Shown piece by piece: positions 47,940 to 55,986 of a stretch of DNA of 64,000 bases. Origin of the DNA: Anaerolineales bacterium UBA5797 (GTDB taxonomy: Bacteria; Chloroflexota; Anaerolineae; Anaerolineales; Villigracilaceae); assembly GCA_002418205.1 (NCBI GenBank), contig DIDP01000087.1, positions 62,001-126,000 on the forward strand, written 5' to 3'. Position 1 is the stretch's first letter. Every line of letters begins with the position of its first letter. Below the pieces are notes generated by a model, which was not told where the DNA came from, did not search any database, and saw only the letters and a program-made list of their open reading frames with translations. Made by a program: the position numbers and the translations under genes.

Positions 47940-49373
47940 ATGAAATCCGCTCATTCGATCCGGGACTATGTGGATGTGATTCGAAATGGGATACGCTCCC
48001 AATTCAAGGATGGGAAACCGAAGAAGGTCCTCATCGTGGGGGCGGGCCTCGCGGGACTTGTAGCCGGGCACGAACTAAAACGCGCTGGTCATACCCCGGT
48101 CATTTTCGAGGCGCAACAACGCATCGGCGGACGCGTGTACACATTACGCGAACCGTTTACCGAAGGTTTGTACGCGGAGGTTGGCGCGATGCGCATCCCG
48201 CGCGCCCACACCCTGACCATGGAATATATCGGGAAGTTCGGCTTGCAGACCAACGATTTCACCATGGACAATCCCAATGCCTATTACTACATCGGCGGGC
48301 GGAAGGTCCGCGCGCACGAAGCGGCGAAAGACCCGTCCCTGCTTGGGTTCGAGGTGGCCGCAAATGAAAAGGGTAAACCAGCAGGGCAAATGTATATGAA
48401 GGCGATCCAGCCATTGATCGATCTGATCGAACGCGATGGGGAGGATGGCTGGGAGGAGATCGTCCTGGAATACGACCAGTATTCCACACGCGAGTTCCTG
48501 GAGTTGAATGGCTGGTCTGAAGGCATGATCGAAATGTTCGGACTTCTGGCAAACCAGGAGTCAGTCATGAATTCCTCTTTTCTCGAATTGTTCCGCGAGG
48601 ATTCCGGGAACTATTACACGAACATGGTCGAAATCCAGGGTGGTACCGATAGATTGCCATACGCGTTCCTCCCTGAGCTCAAGGACAACATCCGTTTCGG
48701 CGCGAAGATGACCGCCATGGATCAATCGCCCGAGGATGTAACCATTCATTACCAAACCCATGCCGGAAAATTCTCCGAAACCGGTGACTACGCCATCATC
48801 ACGGTCCCATTCCCCGTGTTGCGCCACGTGGAAGTGCTCAAGCCTTTCTCGCGCGCCAAGAACCGCGCCATCCGCCAGTTGCACTACGATGCATCCGCGA
48901 AAATTTTGTTCCAATGCAAGCGTCGCTTTTGGGAGGAGGACGATGGCATCTTCGGCGGCGGCACGATCACCGACCTGCCGATCCGCAACCTGTATTACCC
49001 CGATCATGGACGCGAGACCGGTCGCGGTGTGATCCTGGCAAGTTATACCTGGTCGGAGGATGCGCAGCGTTGGGGTTCCCTCAAACCGGATGATCGCATT
49101 ATCCAGGCGCTCGATGATGTCGCAGAGATTCATCCGCAGGTCATCAATGAGTTCGAGGTCGGCGCATCATGGATGTGGCACGATGATGAATTTGCAGGCG
49201 GTGCCTTCGCGCTGTTCGACCCGGGACAGCAAACTCTTTTGCATGATGAGATCGTCAAGCCCGAAGGCCGGATCCATTTCGCAGGTGAGCATGCTTCACT
49301 TTATCATGCGTGGATACAGGGCGCGATCGAGTCCGGGTTGCGGGCTGCGATCGCGATCCATCGGTCTCCATGA
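47940..49373 (+). CDS. Flavin monoamine oxidase / L-amino-acid oxidase family protein
   Basis: A protein of 477 residues with an FAD-binding site near the N-terminus (KVLIVGAGLAGLVAGHEL, then VIFEAQQRIGGRVYTL) and a C-terminal flavin-contacting segment (GRIHFAGEHASLYHAWIQG). The middle (EVGAMRIPRAHTLTMEYIG) resembles the L-amino-acid oxidase substrate region. It should oxidise an amine or amino acid to an imine with release of peroxide. No signal peptide is seen. The ATG at 47940 follows TTGGAGGCATCG. A strong terminator follows. Confidence 0.9.
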   Translation: MKSAHSIRDYVDVIRNGIRSQFKDGKPKKVLIVGAGLAGLVAGHELKRAGHTPVIFEAQQRIGGRVYTLREPFTEGLYAEVGAMRIPRAHTLTMEYIGKFGLQTNDFTMDNPNAYYYIGGRKVRAHEAAKDPSLLGFEVAANEKGKPAGQMYMKAIQPLIDLIERDGEDGWEEIVLEYDQYSTREFLELNGWSEGMIEMFGLLANQESVMNSSFLELFREDSGNYYTNMVEIQGGTDRLPYAFLPELKDNIRFGAKMTAMDQSPEDVTIHYQTHAGKFSETGDYAIITVPFPVLRHVEVLKPFSRAKNRAIRQLHYDASAKILFQCKRRFWEEDDGIFGGGTITDLPIRNLYYPDHGRETGRGVILASYTWSEDAQRWGSLKPDDRIIQALDDVAEIHPQVINEFEVGASWMWHDDEFAGGAFALFDPGQQTLLHDEIVKPEGRIHFAGEHASLYHAWIQGAIESGLRAAIAIHRSP

Positions 49374-49378
49374 ATAAT

Positions 49379-49413
49379 AAGACCCTCAAGGTTTTCAAAA
49401 CCTTGAGGGTCTT
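49379..49413 (+). terminator. Terminator after the amine oxidase
   Basis: aagaccctcaaggtttt / aaaaccttgagggtctt form a 17-bp perfect stem around one base, followed by TTG. It belongs to the AGACC/GGTCT hairpin group. Confidence 0.8.
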
Positions 49414-49431
49414 TTGTAATCGATGCCCCGC

Positions 49432-49590
49432 CAATGCCGTGTGCTGCCAAGTTTTGAACCTGCTTTCGCAGGTGGGTCCCGACCCAGAAACGCCGCCTTG
49501 GCTCAGGCCTATCGCGTTATTTCTTTTGGAGTTAGAGACCCTAAAAGTGAGTGTTGGCTCAAAACGGGATGCGCAACATCACGAGCACAG
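49432..49590 (+). ncRNA. Possible structured RNA (6S-like?)
   Basis: The 355-base gap before the lysozyme gene has no clear ORF, but its plus strand can pair end to end (tgtgct near 49439 with agcaca near 49583) and gccaag with cttggc. Inside, gaacctgctttcgcaggtgg forms a tight hairpin. This long, irregular hairpin outline is reminiscent of 6S RNA, but no diagnostic match was possible. No terminator is visible. Confidence 0.3.
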
Positions 49591-49728
49591 CAGGGACAAG
49601 ATTCTTATACCATAAACGTTGGTGCAATGGTAGAGAAAAATTAATTGCGGATGTGAAAGCAGTTGATTTTGTAAAAAAATTATGCTACCCTTGATTGGAT
49701 GTGTCCAACTTCATAAGAGGAGAGTGAT

Positions 49729-50748
49729 ATGGCGACAGTTCCCGGAATCGATGTCTCGTATTGGAATTCAGGAATCGATTGGCCCAAGGTGCGCGCGACG
49801 GGTCAACGCTTCGTTTTTATCAAGGCAACAGAGGGGGATTACTATGCCGATCCCACCTTCGACGATAACTGGGTCGGCGCGAAATCAGCCGGACTCCTGC
49901 GAGGAGCCTACCATTTCTTCCGCGCCAACGTGGACCCCAAACGGCAGGCGAAAAAATTCATTGATTCCGTAAAGTCCATGAAGGATAACGGTGAACTTCC
50001 CTCGGTGCTTGACCTTGAAACACACGACGGTCAGGCGAAGGACAGGATCATCGCGCGTGCAAAGACCTGGCTCGATGAAGTGGAAAATGCCTTCGGCAAA
50101 AAGCCGATCATCTATTCGGGTCAATACTTCCTGCAGGATTATTTCTCGGAGGCTGGCGGCGGTCCTCCGGGCTGGGCAAAGGATTATCCGTTATGGCTTG
50201 CGCAATATCCCAATGTTTATGTCGAGGGTTCCCAACCTTATCTACCGCGCGGCTGGTTCAAATGGACCTTCTGGCAATACAGCGAAAAAGGTCGCCTCAA
50301 CGGAATCAATGCAAGCGTGGACCTGAACGTCTTCAACGGCACGCTGGAGGAGTTATATAAGTTTGCGGGCGCAAAGATCACGACCGGACCCGATAAGAAG
50401 GAGAAGACGCACAAGGTCAAGGCGGGCGATACATTCGAATCGATCGCGAATGCATATGGTGTCACCGTCCGTGAGCTGGTGAGCGCCAACCCGCAACTGC
50501 TCAGGACGGGCGATTCCTTAACGGTGCCGGTCGCAGTGGCGATCCCGAATGAAGACGGAGACAGTTCCGGGTCCCCGGGTGGAGGCGGTTCTTCGTCCAC
50601 ACCCGCGCGGACATATACCGTCAAGTCCGGCGATACGTTGTATGCCATTGCCGTCAAGTTCAACACGACCGTTGCCGCCATTGCCGCGGAAAATAACATC
50701 AAGAATGTCAACCGCATTTCGGTCGGGCAGGTATTGCGAATCCCTTAA
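49729..50748 (+). CDS. GH25 lysozyme with two LysM repeats (first of a tandem pair)
   Basis: A protein of 339 residues. The GH25 muramidase domain (1 to about 215) starts VPGIDVSYWNSGIDWPKVR and has the catalytic D95 and E97 (LDLE), YHFFRANVDPKRQA and the closing WTFWQYSEKG. Two LysM repeats follow (about 224-265, HKVKAGDTFESIANAYGVT, and 293-338, YTVKSGDTLYAIAVKFNTT), separated by a Gly/Ser linker. It should cleave peptidoglycan between MurNAc and GlcNAc. No signal peptide is visible, so export may be non-classical or linked to lysis. The start follows AAGAGGAGAGTGAT. Confidence 0.88.
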   Translation: MATVPGIDVSYWNSGIDWPKVRATGQRFVFIKATEGDYYADPTFDDNWVGAKSAGLLRGAYHFFRANVDPKRQAKKFIDSVKSMKDNGELPSVLDLETHDGQAKDRIIARAKTWLDEVENAFGKKPIIYSGQYFLQDYFSEAGGGPPGWAKDYPLWLAQYPNVYVEGSQPYLPRGWFKWTFWQYSEKGRLNGINASVDLNVFNGTLEELYKFAGAKITTGPDKKEKTHKVKAGDTFESIANAYGVTVRELVSANPQLLRTGDSLTVPVAVAIPNEDGDSSGSPGGGGSSSTPARTYTVKSGDTLYAIAVKFNTTVAAIAAENNIKNVNRISVGQVLRIP

Positions 50749-50778
50749 GTTCGATCGGGTTTGATCGAGGAGGCAGTC

Positions 50779-51837
50779 ATGAATCTGGTGCATGGTGTTG
50801 ATGTCAGCGTCTTTGAGCCGCGCGTGGATTGGCGCGCGCTTCGGGCGCAGGGATTCCGGTTCGCATTGATCCGCGCGACCTCGGGGATCGGTTACGTTGA
50901 CCCGAAATTCGCCGAGCATTGGGCGGGCGCGCGGGAAGCCGGCCTGCTGCGCGGCGCGTATCATTATCTGATCGCCGGGCAGGATCCGGGGAGGCAGGCT
51001 GATCTGTTCATTGCAACGGTTGGAAATGATAAAGGGGAACTGCCGCCCATCGTCGATCTTGAAGATGCCTATAATGAAAAGGAGAGCAACAGCCGGATCA
51101 TTGCCTCCTGTGAGGCGGTGTTGAAGCGTCTTGATAGTGCCTTCGGTCGCAAATCCATGGTGTATTCGCGCAAGACCTATTTGCAGGTACACGTCACGGT
51201 TGGCGGCAGGGCGCCGGCGTGGGCGAAGGATTACGATCTCTGGGTGGCGCAATATCCATATGTGTTCAACAGCGCGACCATGCCAAACGTCAACATGCCC
51301 ATGCAGCCGGATGGCTGGAAGGCCTGGAAGTTCTGGCAGTACTCCGAGACAGCCATCGTGGAGGGCGTCACCGATGAATATAACCGCCCGACGCGCATCG
51401 ATCTGAACTGGTTCCGCGGCACCGAGGCGGAGTTGTATCAGTTTGCCAATGTCCAGCCGGCGCAGGCTCTTGCCTACACGGTCAAGGCTGGGGATACGTT
51501 CAAGTCGATCGCGGATCAACACGATCTGACCCTCACGGAATTGCTCGACGCCAATCCGGCATTGTTGCAGGTGGGCGCCTCATTGACCATCCCCGGACGC
51601 GTCCAAATCCCCACGCCGCCGGAGGATACCGGTGAGGATACCTCCTCGCAGCCTCAGGATAATTCAGGCGGAACGCCGGGCACGAAACCGGTGGTGACCC
51701 ACACGGTGAAGAAGGGGGATACGCTCTCCGGCATTGCCCTCAAATACGGCACCACTGTGGACGCGATCATGGCGATCAACCCGCAGATCACGAACCGGAA
51801 TATCATCAGCATCGGGCAGGTGATCGTAATTCCGTGA
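50779..51837 (+). CDS. GH25 lysozyme with two LysM repeats (second of a tandem pair)
   Basis: A protein of 352 residues with the same layout as its neighbour: GH25 (VHGVDVSVFEPRVDWRALR, catalytic D93 and E95 in IVDLED), then two LysM repeats (YTVKAGDTFKSIADQHDLT and HTVKKGDTLSGIALKYGTT) joined by a Thr/Ser/Gln-rich linker. It also lacks a signal peptide. The two genes are 30 bases apart and clearly arose by duplication, but their sequences have diverged, suggesting different wall targets or timing. The ATG at 50779 follows GAGGAGGCAGTC; an in-frame TTG at 50761 is less likely. Confidence 0.88.
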   Translation: MNLVHGVDVSVFEPRVDWRALRAQGFRFALIRATSGIGYVDPKFAEHWAGAREAGLLRGAYHYLIAGQDPGRQADLFIATVGNDKGELPPIVDLEDAYNEKESNSRIIASCEAVLKRLDSAFGRKSMVYSRKTYLQVHVTVGGRAPAWAKDYDLWVAQYPYVFNSATMPNVNMPMQPDGWKAWKFWQYSETAIVEGVTDEYNRPTRIDLNWFRGTEAELYQFANVQPAQALAYTVKAGDTFKSIADQHDLTLTELLDANPALLQVGASLTIPGRVQIPTPPEDTGEDTSSQPQDNSGGTPGTKPVVTHTVKKGDTLSGIALKYGTTVDAIMAINPQITNRNIISIGQVIVIP

Positions 51838-51851
51838 GCCTGTTAAAAACA

Positions 51852-51888
51852 CAAACTCCCCGTCACGCATCACGCGGCGGGGAGTTTG
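51852..51888. terminator. Terminator between the lysozyme pair and asnS
   Basis: caaactcccc (51852-51861) / ggggagtttg (51879-51888) pair perfectly. The minus-strand side is followed by gtgttttta, so it can end the aspS-asnS transcript as well as the lysozyme mRNA. Confidence 0.75.
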
Positions 51889-51901
51889 ATTCCGTCATGG
51901 A

Positions 51902-53242
51902 TTACGGATACACCCTCTTGATCGTCCGCGGGAAGGGGATCGCCTCACGGATGTGTTCGATTCCGCACAGCCAGGCGACGACTCGCTCCACGCCCATGCC
52001 GAATCCCGAATGCGGAACGGAGCCATACTTGCGCAGTTCCAGATACCACTTGAATGCCTCTTCAGGCAAGCCTTCCTTGCGGATGCGTTCGAGCAGTTTG
52101 TCGTGGTCGCTCATGCGCTCGGAGCCGCCGCAGATTTCACCGTAGCCTTCCGGCGCGAGCAGGTCCACCGATTTGCAGACCTCCGGGCGACCGGGCCACG
52201 GTTCCATGTAGAAGGCTTTGACCGCGCTGGGATACCCATACACGAATAAAGGCTTATCGTGCAGTTTGGTCAATTCGGCTTCGTGCGGCGCGCCGAAATC
52301 CATGCCCCATTCGAATTTGAGCAACTCCTTGCGTTCAGGGTCGGTCTCTTTTTCATGGAGGTCGATCAGGTATTTCGCCGCGTCATCATAGGACATGCGC
52401 GGGAAGGGCGCCGAAATGTTTTGAAGTTTTGTCACATCGCGTTCGAGGAATTTCAATTCCGCCGCGCAGTCGCGCAGCACGGTCTGGACGATGTGAGTAA
52501 TGAGACCCTCCTCCACTTCCATCAAGCCGTCGAGGTCGCAGAAGGCAATTTCGGGTTCAAGCATCCAGAACTCGGTCAGGTGGCGACGCGTCTTCGATTT
52601 CTCGGCGCGGAACGTTGGACCGAAGCAATAGACCTTTCCGAACGCGAAGATGTTGGCTTCGTTGTAGAGTTGTCCCGTTTGGGCGAGGTATGCAAAGCCT
52701 TCGTCGAAGTAGGGTGTCTCGAAGAGGGTGGTTGTCCCTTCGGCGGCGGCAGGGGTAAGTATGGGGGTGTCGAGATTGAAGAAGCCGTTTGAGTCCAGAT
52801 ACTCGCGCACCGCGGACATGACCTTCACGCGCACGCGCAGGATCGCCCATTGACTTTGCATCCGGATCCACAAGTGGCGGTTGTCTAGTGCGAAGTCCAC
52901 GCCGTGGTCTTTGAGCGACATGGGGTAGTCGAGCGCTGCCTCCTGTACGATTTCGATTTGCTTCACGCCGATTTCATAACCGCCCGGAATGCCCGGTGCG
53001 CGCTTATCCTCCCGCACCGCGCCGCTGATGATGACCGATGATTCCTGCGGCAGGCGCATGACCTTGTCGAAGACTTCAGGTTCGAGATCGCCTTTGAACG
53101 CCACGCATTGTACAAAGCCCGATCCATCACGCACGAGCAGGAAGCATAGTTTGCCCTTGTCGGTGCGGTTATAGACCCAGCCCTTGATCTCGACATCCTG
53201 TCCAACATGCTTTGATATGTCGCTCACTCGAATAGTTTCCAT
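51902..53242 (-). CDS. asnS: Asparaginyl-tRNA synthetase
   Basis: A protein of 446 residues, typical AsnRS length. The N-terminal OB-fold anticodon domain (VEIKGWVYNRTDKGKLCFLLV) precedes the class II core: motif 2 in FGPTFRAEKSKTRRHLTEFW and motif 3 in FGMGVERVVAWLCGIEHIRE. It charges tRNA-Asn directly. It starts 29 bases after the aspS stop on the same strand, with no terminator between, so both should share the Asp/Asn leader upstream of aspS. Whether the transamidation route also exists cannot be seen here. Confidence 0.96.
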   Translation of the reverse strand: METIRVSDISKHVGQDVEIKGWVYNRTDKGKLCFLLVRDGSGFVQCVAFKGDLEPEVFDKVMRLPQESSVIISGAVREDKRAPGIPGGYEIGVKQIEIVQEAALDYPMSLKDHGVDFALDNRHLWIRMQSQWAILRVRVKVMSAVREYLDSNGFFNLDTPILTPAAAEGTTTLFETPYFDEGFAYLAQTGQLYNEANIFAFGKVYCFGPTFRAEKSKTRRHLTEFWMLEPEIAFCDLDGLMEVEEGLITHIVQTVLRDCAAELKFLERDVTKLQNISAPFPRMSYDDAAKYLIDLHEKETDPERKELLKFEWGMDFGAPHEAELTKLHDKPLFVYGYPSAVKAFYMEPWPGRPEVCKSVDLLAPEGYGEICGGSERMSDHDKLLERIRKEGLPEEAFKWYLELRKYGSVPHSGFGMGVERVVAWLCGIEHIREAIPFPRTIKRVYP

Positions 53243-53271
53243 AATCTCTCCTCGTTTGTGGATAGGACCAC

Positions 53272-55035
53272 TTATTCCACAACCTTGATGTGCAATTCCT
53301 TCAGCTGTTTGTCGGTGGCCGGTGCTGGCGCATCTGCCATTACATCGCGCCCGGCCTGATTCTTCGGGAAGGCGATCACCTCGCGGATGTTCGGTTCGTC
53401 CGCCAGCAGCATTACGAGACGATCGATGCCCGGCGCCATGCCGCCATGCGGCGGCGCGCCATACTCGAACGCCTCCAGCATGTGACCGAACTTCTGCTCG
53501 ATCTCGTCACCGCTCAACCCAAGCAATTGGAAAACCTTCAACTGAATGTCACTGCGATGGATACGGATCGAACCTGACGCCATCTCATATCCGTTGCAGA
53601 CCATGTCATACGCATCCGACAGGATCTCCGCCGGGTTCGTCTCGAACTTCGGCAGATCCTCCAGTTTGGGCATCGTGAACGGATGATGTTCGGCATCCCA
53701 TTTTTGCTCTTCCTCGTTCCAGGCAAACATCGGGAAATCCACGATCCATGCGAACGCCATCACATCCTTATCCACGAGATTCAACTTGTCCCGCAGGATC
53801 AGGCGCAAACCACCCAGCACCTTGTTGACGACCGCCCGTGCATCCGCCGCGAACAGGATCAGGTCGCCTTCCTTCGCGCCGGATTTGGATTTGACCGCCT
53901 CCACCTCCGCCTCGCTGACGAACTTCGCGGCGGTTCCTTTCACGCCTTCGCCTGTCAGCGCCAGAGTAGCCAATCCCTTCGCCCCGAATGTTTTCGCCGA
54001 CTCGGTCAACGCGTCCACCTCCTTGCGCGAGTAACCGGCACATCCCGGCGCGACGATGCACTTGATCACACCGCCGCCCTCCAACGCGGCCTGAAAGACC
54101 TTGAACTCGCTTTTGGCAAATACTTCGCCGACGTCGATTAATTCCATGCCAAAGCGCAGGTCGGGTTTATCCGTTCCGTACCTTTCCATGACTTCCCTGT
54201 ACGAAAATTTTAGCCAGGGCGAGGAAAATAATTTTTTGTGCGGGGTCACCACCGGGAGCATCTTCGTGTACAAATCTTCGACCAGATCCAATACATCGTC
54301 GCGGTGGGCGAACGACATCTCGAGGTCAAGTTGCGTGAACTCGGGCTGGCGGTCGCCGCGCAGGTCTTCATCGCGGAAACAACGCGCGATCTGGAAGTAG
54401 CGGTCCATCCCGGCAACCATCAGTAACTGCTTGAGTTGCTGCGGCGATTGAGGCAGCGCGTAGAAATGTCCCGGATGGATGCGGGATGGCACGAGATAGT
54501 CGCGCGCGCCCTCGGGGGTGGCTTTAAAAAGAATGGGAGTTTCGATCTCGATGAACCCATGCTCATCCATGTAATCGCGCATGAACTTCACCACCTTATG
54601 GCGCAGAACCATGTTGCGCGTCAGCCGCTCGCGGCGCAGGTCGAGATACCGATATCTCAAACGGATATCTTCGTTCTCGTCCTCGTCGCGGCTGACCACG
54701 ATGGGCGTCGCCTTGGATTGATTCAGGACGACCACCTTTTGCGCTTCGACCTCGATCTCGCCCGTTCCCATTTTGGGATTGAACTGATCGGAGGGGCGCA
54801 TCTTCACGGGACCCGTGACCTGCAACACCCATTCGGCCCTTGCCTCCGCGATGACCTTGTGCGTGTCGGGGAAGGCGTCCGGGTTGGATACGATCTGCGT
54901 GATGCCGTGGCGGTCACGCAGCACGAGGAAGATCACGCCGCCGAATGTGCGGACGTTATGGACCCAGCCCGCGAGGGTCACTTGCTGACCCGCGTGGGAG
55001 GCTCTCAGCTCGCCACAGGTATGAGTGTTGTACAT
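53272..55035 (-). CDS. aspS: Aspartyl-tRNA synthetase
   Basis: A protein of 587 residues of the bacterial type: OB-fold (QVTLAGWVHNVRTFGGVIF), motif 1/2 region (FIEIETPILFKATPEGARDY, FQIARCFRDEDLRGDRQPEF), the GAD insertion (about 290-420) and motif 3 (GMAPGIDRLVMLLADEPNIR). The start MYNTHTCGELRASHAG at 55035 follows GGAGG and is preferred over the longer in-frame start at 55119. It is the first full gene of the aspS-asnS operon, and the leader with its attenuator-type terminator lies immediately upstream. Confidence 0.96.
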   Translation of the reverse strand: MYNTHTCGELRASHAGQQVTLAGWVHNVRTFGGVIFLVLRDRHGITQIVSNPDAFPDTHKVIAEARAEWVLQVTGPVKMRPSDQFNPKMGTGEIEVEAQKVVVLNQSKATPIVVSRDEDENEDIRLRYRYLDLRRERLTRNMVLRHKVVKFMRDYMDEHGFIEIETPILFKATPEGARDYLVPSRIHPGHFYALPQSPQQLKQLLMVAGMDRYFQIARCFRDEDLRGDRQPEFTQLDLEMSFAHRDDVLDLVEDLYTKMLPVVTPHKKLFSSPWLKFSYREVMERYGTDKPDLRFGMELIDVGEVFAKSEFKVFQAALEGGGVIKCIVAPGCAGYSRKEVDALTESAKTFGAKGLATLALTGEGVKGTAAKFVSEAEVEAVKSKSGAKEGDLILFAADARAVVNKVLGGLRLILRDKLNLVDKDVMAFAWIVDFPMFAWNEEEQKWDAEHHPFTMPKLEDLPKFETNPAEILSDAYDMVCNGYEMASGSIRIHRSDIQLKVFQLLGLSGDEIEQKFGHMLEAFEYGAPPHGGMAPGIDRLVMLLADEPNIREVIAFPKNQAGRDVMADAPAPATDKQLKELHIKVVE

Positions 55036-55058
55036 GATGTGCCTCCGATGGTTCCAGA

Positions 55059-55094
55059 CAAAATAAATCGCCCTTCGCGTGTGCGTCGGGCGAT
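55059..55094 (-). terminator. Intrinsic terminator of the aspS-asnS leader
   Basis: On the minus strand atcgccc (55094-55088) pairs with gggcgat (55073-55067). An inner cgc-acac-gcg extends the stem, and TTATTTTG (55066-55059) follows. It ends the leader transcript 24 bases before the aspS ATG. Confidence 0.75.
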
Positions 55095-55140
55095 CTGGAT
55101 TGACTTGATCAACCGTCAACCGGCAAAGCTTCGCCCAACG
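55084..55140 (-). promoter_or_regulatory. Antiterminator stem of the aspS-asnS attenuator
   Basis: On the minus strand cgttgggcga (55140-55131) pairs with tcgcccgacg (55093-55084) over 10 bp with one G-U wobble. The second strand is the terminator's 5' arm, so the structures exclude each other. A further strand (55184-55172) can pair with the first (wggcgaag-type match with one bulge), giving the classical 1:2, 2:3, 3:4 set. Confidence 0.7.
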
Positions 55141-55199
55141 ATTCTGGGATCGTCATTATCGTTATTATTGTCATTGGCGAAGCGGTTGCGGTATTGCAT
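55116..55199 (-). CDS. Asp/Asn-rich leader peptide of aspS-asnS (attenuator peptide)
   Basis: A 27-codon ORF starting MQYRNRFA, continuing NDNNNDNDD (codons 9-17) and ending PRIVGRSFAG before TGA. Nine consecutive codons read Asn or Asp, five Asn and four Asp, exactly the two amino acids charged by the downstream operon. ATG lies 9 bases after TATAAT, so translation is probably leaderless. Ribosomes stalled in the run would cover strand 1 (55184-55172) and free strand 2 (55140-55131) to form the antiterminator; ribosomes reaching the stop would let the terminator form. It equals the alaS leader in length (27 codons). The codons and pairings are visible; regulation is inferred. Confidence 0.77.
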   Translation of the reverse strand: MQYRNRFANDNNNDNDDPRIVGRSFAG

Positions 55200-55208
55200 A
55201 ATGTTCGC

Positions 55209-55214
55209 ATTATA
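55209..55214 (-). promoter_or_regulatory. -10 box of the aspS leader transcript
   Basis: On the minus strand TATAAT (55214-55209) lies 9 bases before the leader ATG, placing the start of the RNA within 2-3 bases of it. No strong -35 box is seen. The rest of the 230-base divergent gap shows nothing else recognisable. Confidence 0.55.
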
Positions 55215-55430
55215 TAGCACAATCAAAAAATCGAGAAGTGTCGGGCTGGACAAGTCGTCCATGGCGGGGGCAGACCGAAACCCCGGGTTGATGCGGATTT
55301 GTCCAACAACTCCTGCAGTTCGCCGATGCTGTGTTAGGAAAGTGTAAGGTCATCTGAAACAATATTTCTTCCAATTCGATTTGAGATGTTGTATATTGTT
55401 TTTATCAATTCATACAATAAGGAGAATGAG

Positions 55431-55814
55431 ATGAGTTACAAAGTGATGTTCGTGATCAATGCAATTGTAGCCGTGGCATTTGGTCTGGCTTTCCTGGTTG
55501 TGCCGGAGATGGTTCTCGGACAGTTTCGTGTGGATCCCTACGATGCAACAAGAGTAATAGGTCAATTCTTTGGTACCGCCATGATCGCCCTTGGCCTTGT
55601 GTTGTGGTTCGCCAAGGATGCGAACGATCCTGCCGTTCAAAGAGGCCTGGGGATTGCCTTGCTTGTCAGTTCGGTCCTTGGGCTGATCGTGAACATAATA
55701 GGGGTTTCCAGCGGTGTCATCCGGGCAAACGGATGGATAACGATCGTTATTTATGTTCTTTTTGCCCTCGGCTATGCGTTTATGATTTTCCTGCAACCCA
55801 AAATGAAGGAATAG
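55431..55814 (+). CDS. Small membrane protein of unknown function
   Basis: A protein of 127 residues with four membrane spans (VMFVINAIVAVAFGLAFLVV, TAMIALGLVLWFA, GIALLVSSVLGLIVNIIGV and ITIVIYVLFALGYAFMIFL). There is a loop VLGQFRVDPYDATRVIGQFFG between the first two. Four-span proteins of this kind resemble small DUF4345/DoxX-like membrane proteins; the function is unknown. The ribosome site is AATAAGGAGAATGAG. It is monocistronic, followed by a hairpin. Confidence 0.75.
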   Translation: MSYKVMFVINAIVAVAFGLAFLVVPEMVLGQFRVDPYDATRVIGQFFGTAMIALGLVLWFAKDANDPAVQRGLGIALLVSSVLGLIVNIIGVSSGVIRANGWITIVIYVLFALGYAFMIFLQPKMKE

Positions 55815-55833
55815 CGGATAACTGTTCTTTAGC

Positions 55834-55857
55834 GACCCGCCCAATACAGGGCGGGTC
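55834..55857 (+). terminator. Hairpin after the small membrane gene
   Basis: gacccgccc (55834-55842) / gggcgggtc (55849-55857) form a 9-bp G+C stem around aataca. The T-run is weak (ggcattt). Confidence 0.6.
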
Positions 55858-55986
55858 GGCATTTAAGGTGGGAAAGTAACCTTTACTTATGATTAACGTC
55901 ATGCCGTTGGTGGCGGGATGGAGAAGGTCCCATTCCGCCATTATCGGTTAAAAGAAATTTCCCGGCTTGGAGATATAATTTCTGGA

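Noticed and set aside
49615..49640. tRNA D-arm-like ggtgcaatggtagag
   Set aside because: No acceptor, anticodon or T-arm sequence follows at the right distances.
54436..55347. 303-codon plus-strand ORF across aspS start and leader
   Set aside because: It lies opposite aspS and its leader; no ribosome site or domain, and it crosses the regulatory region.
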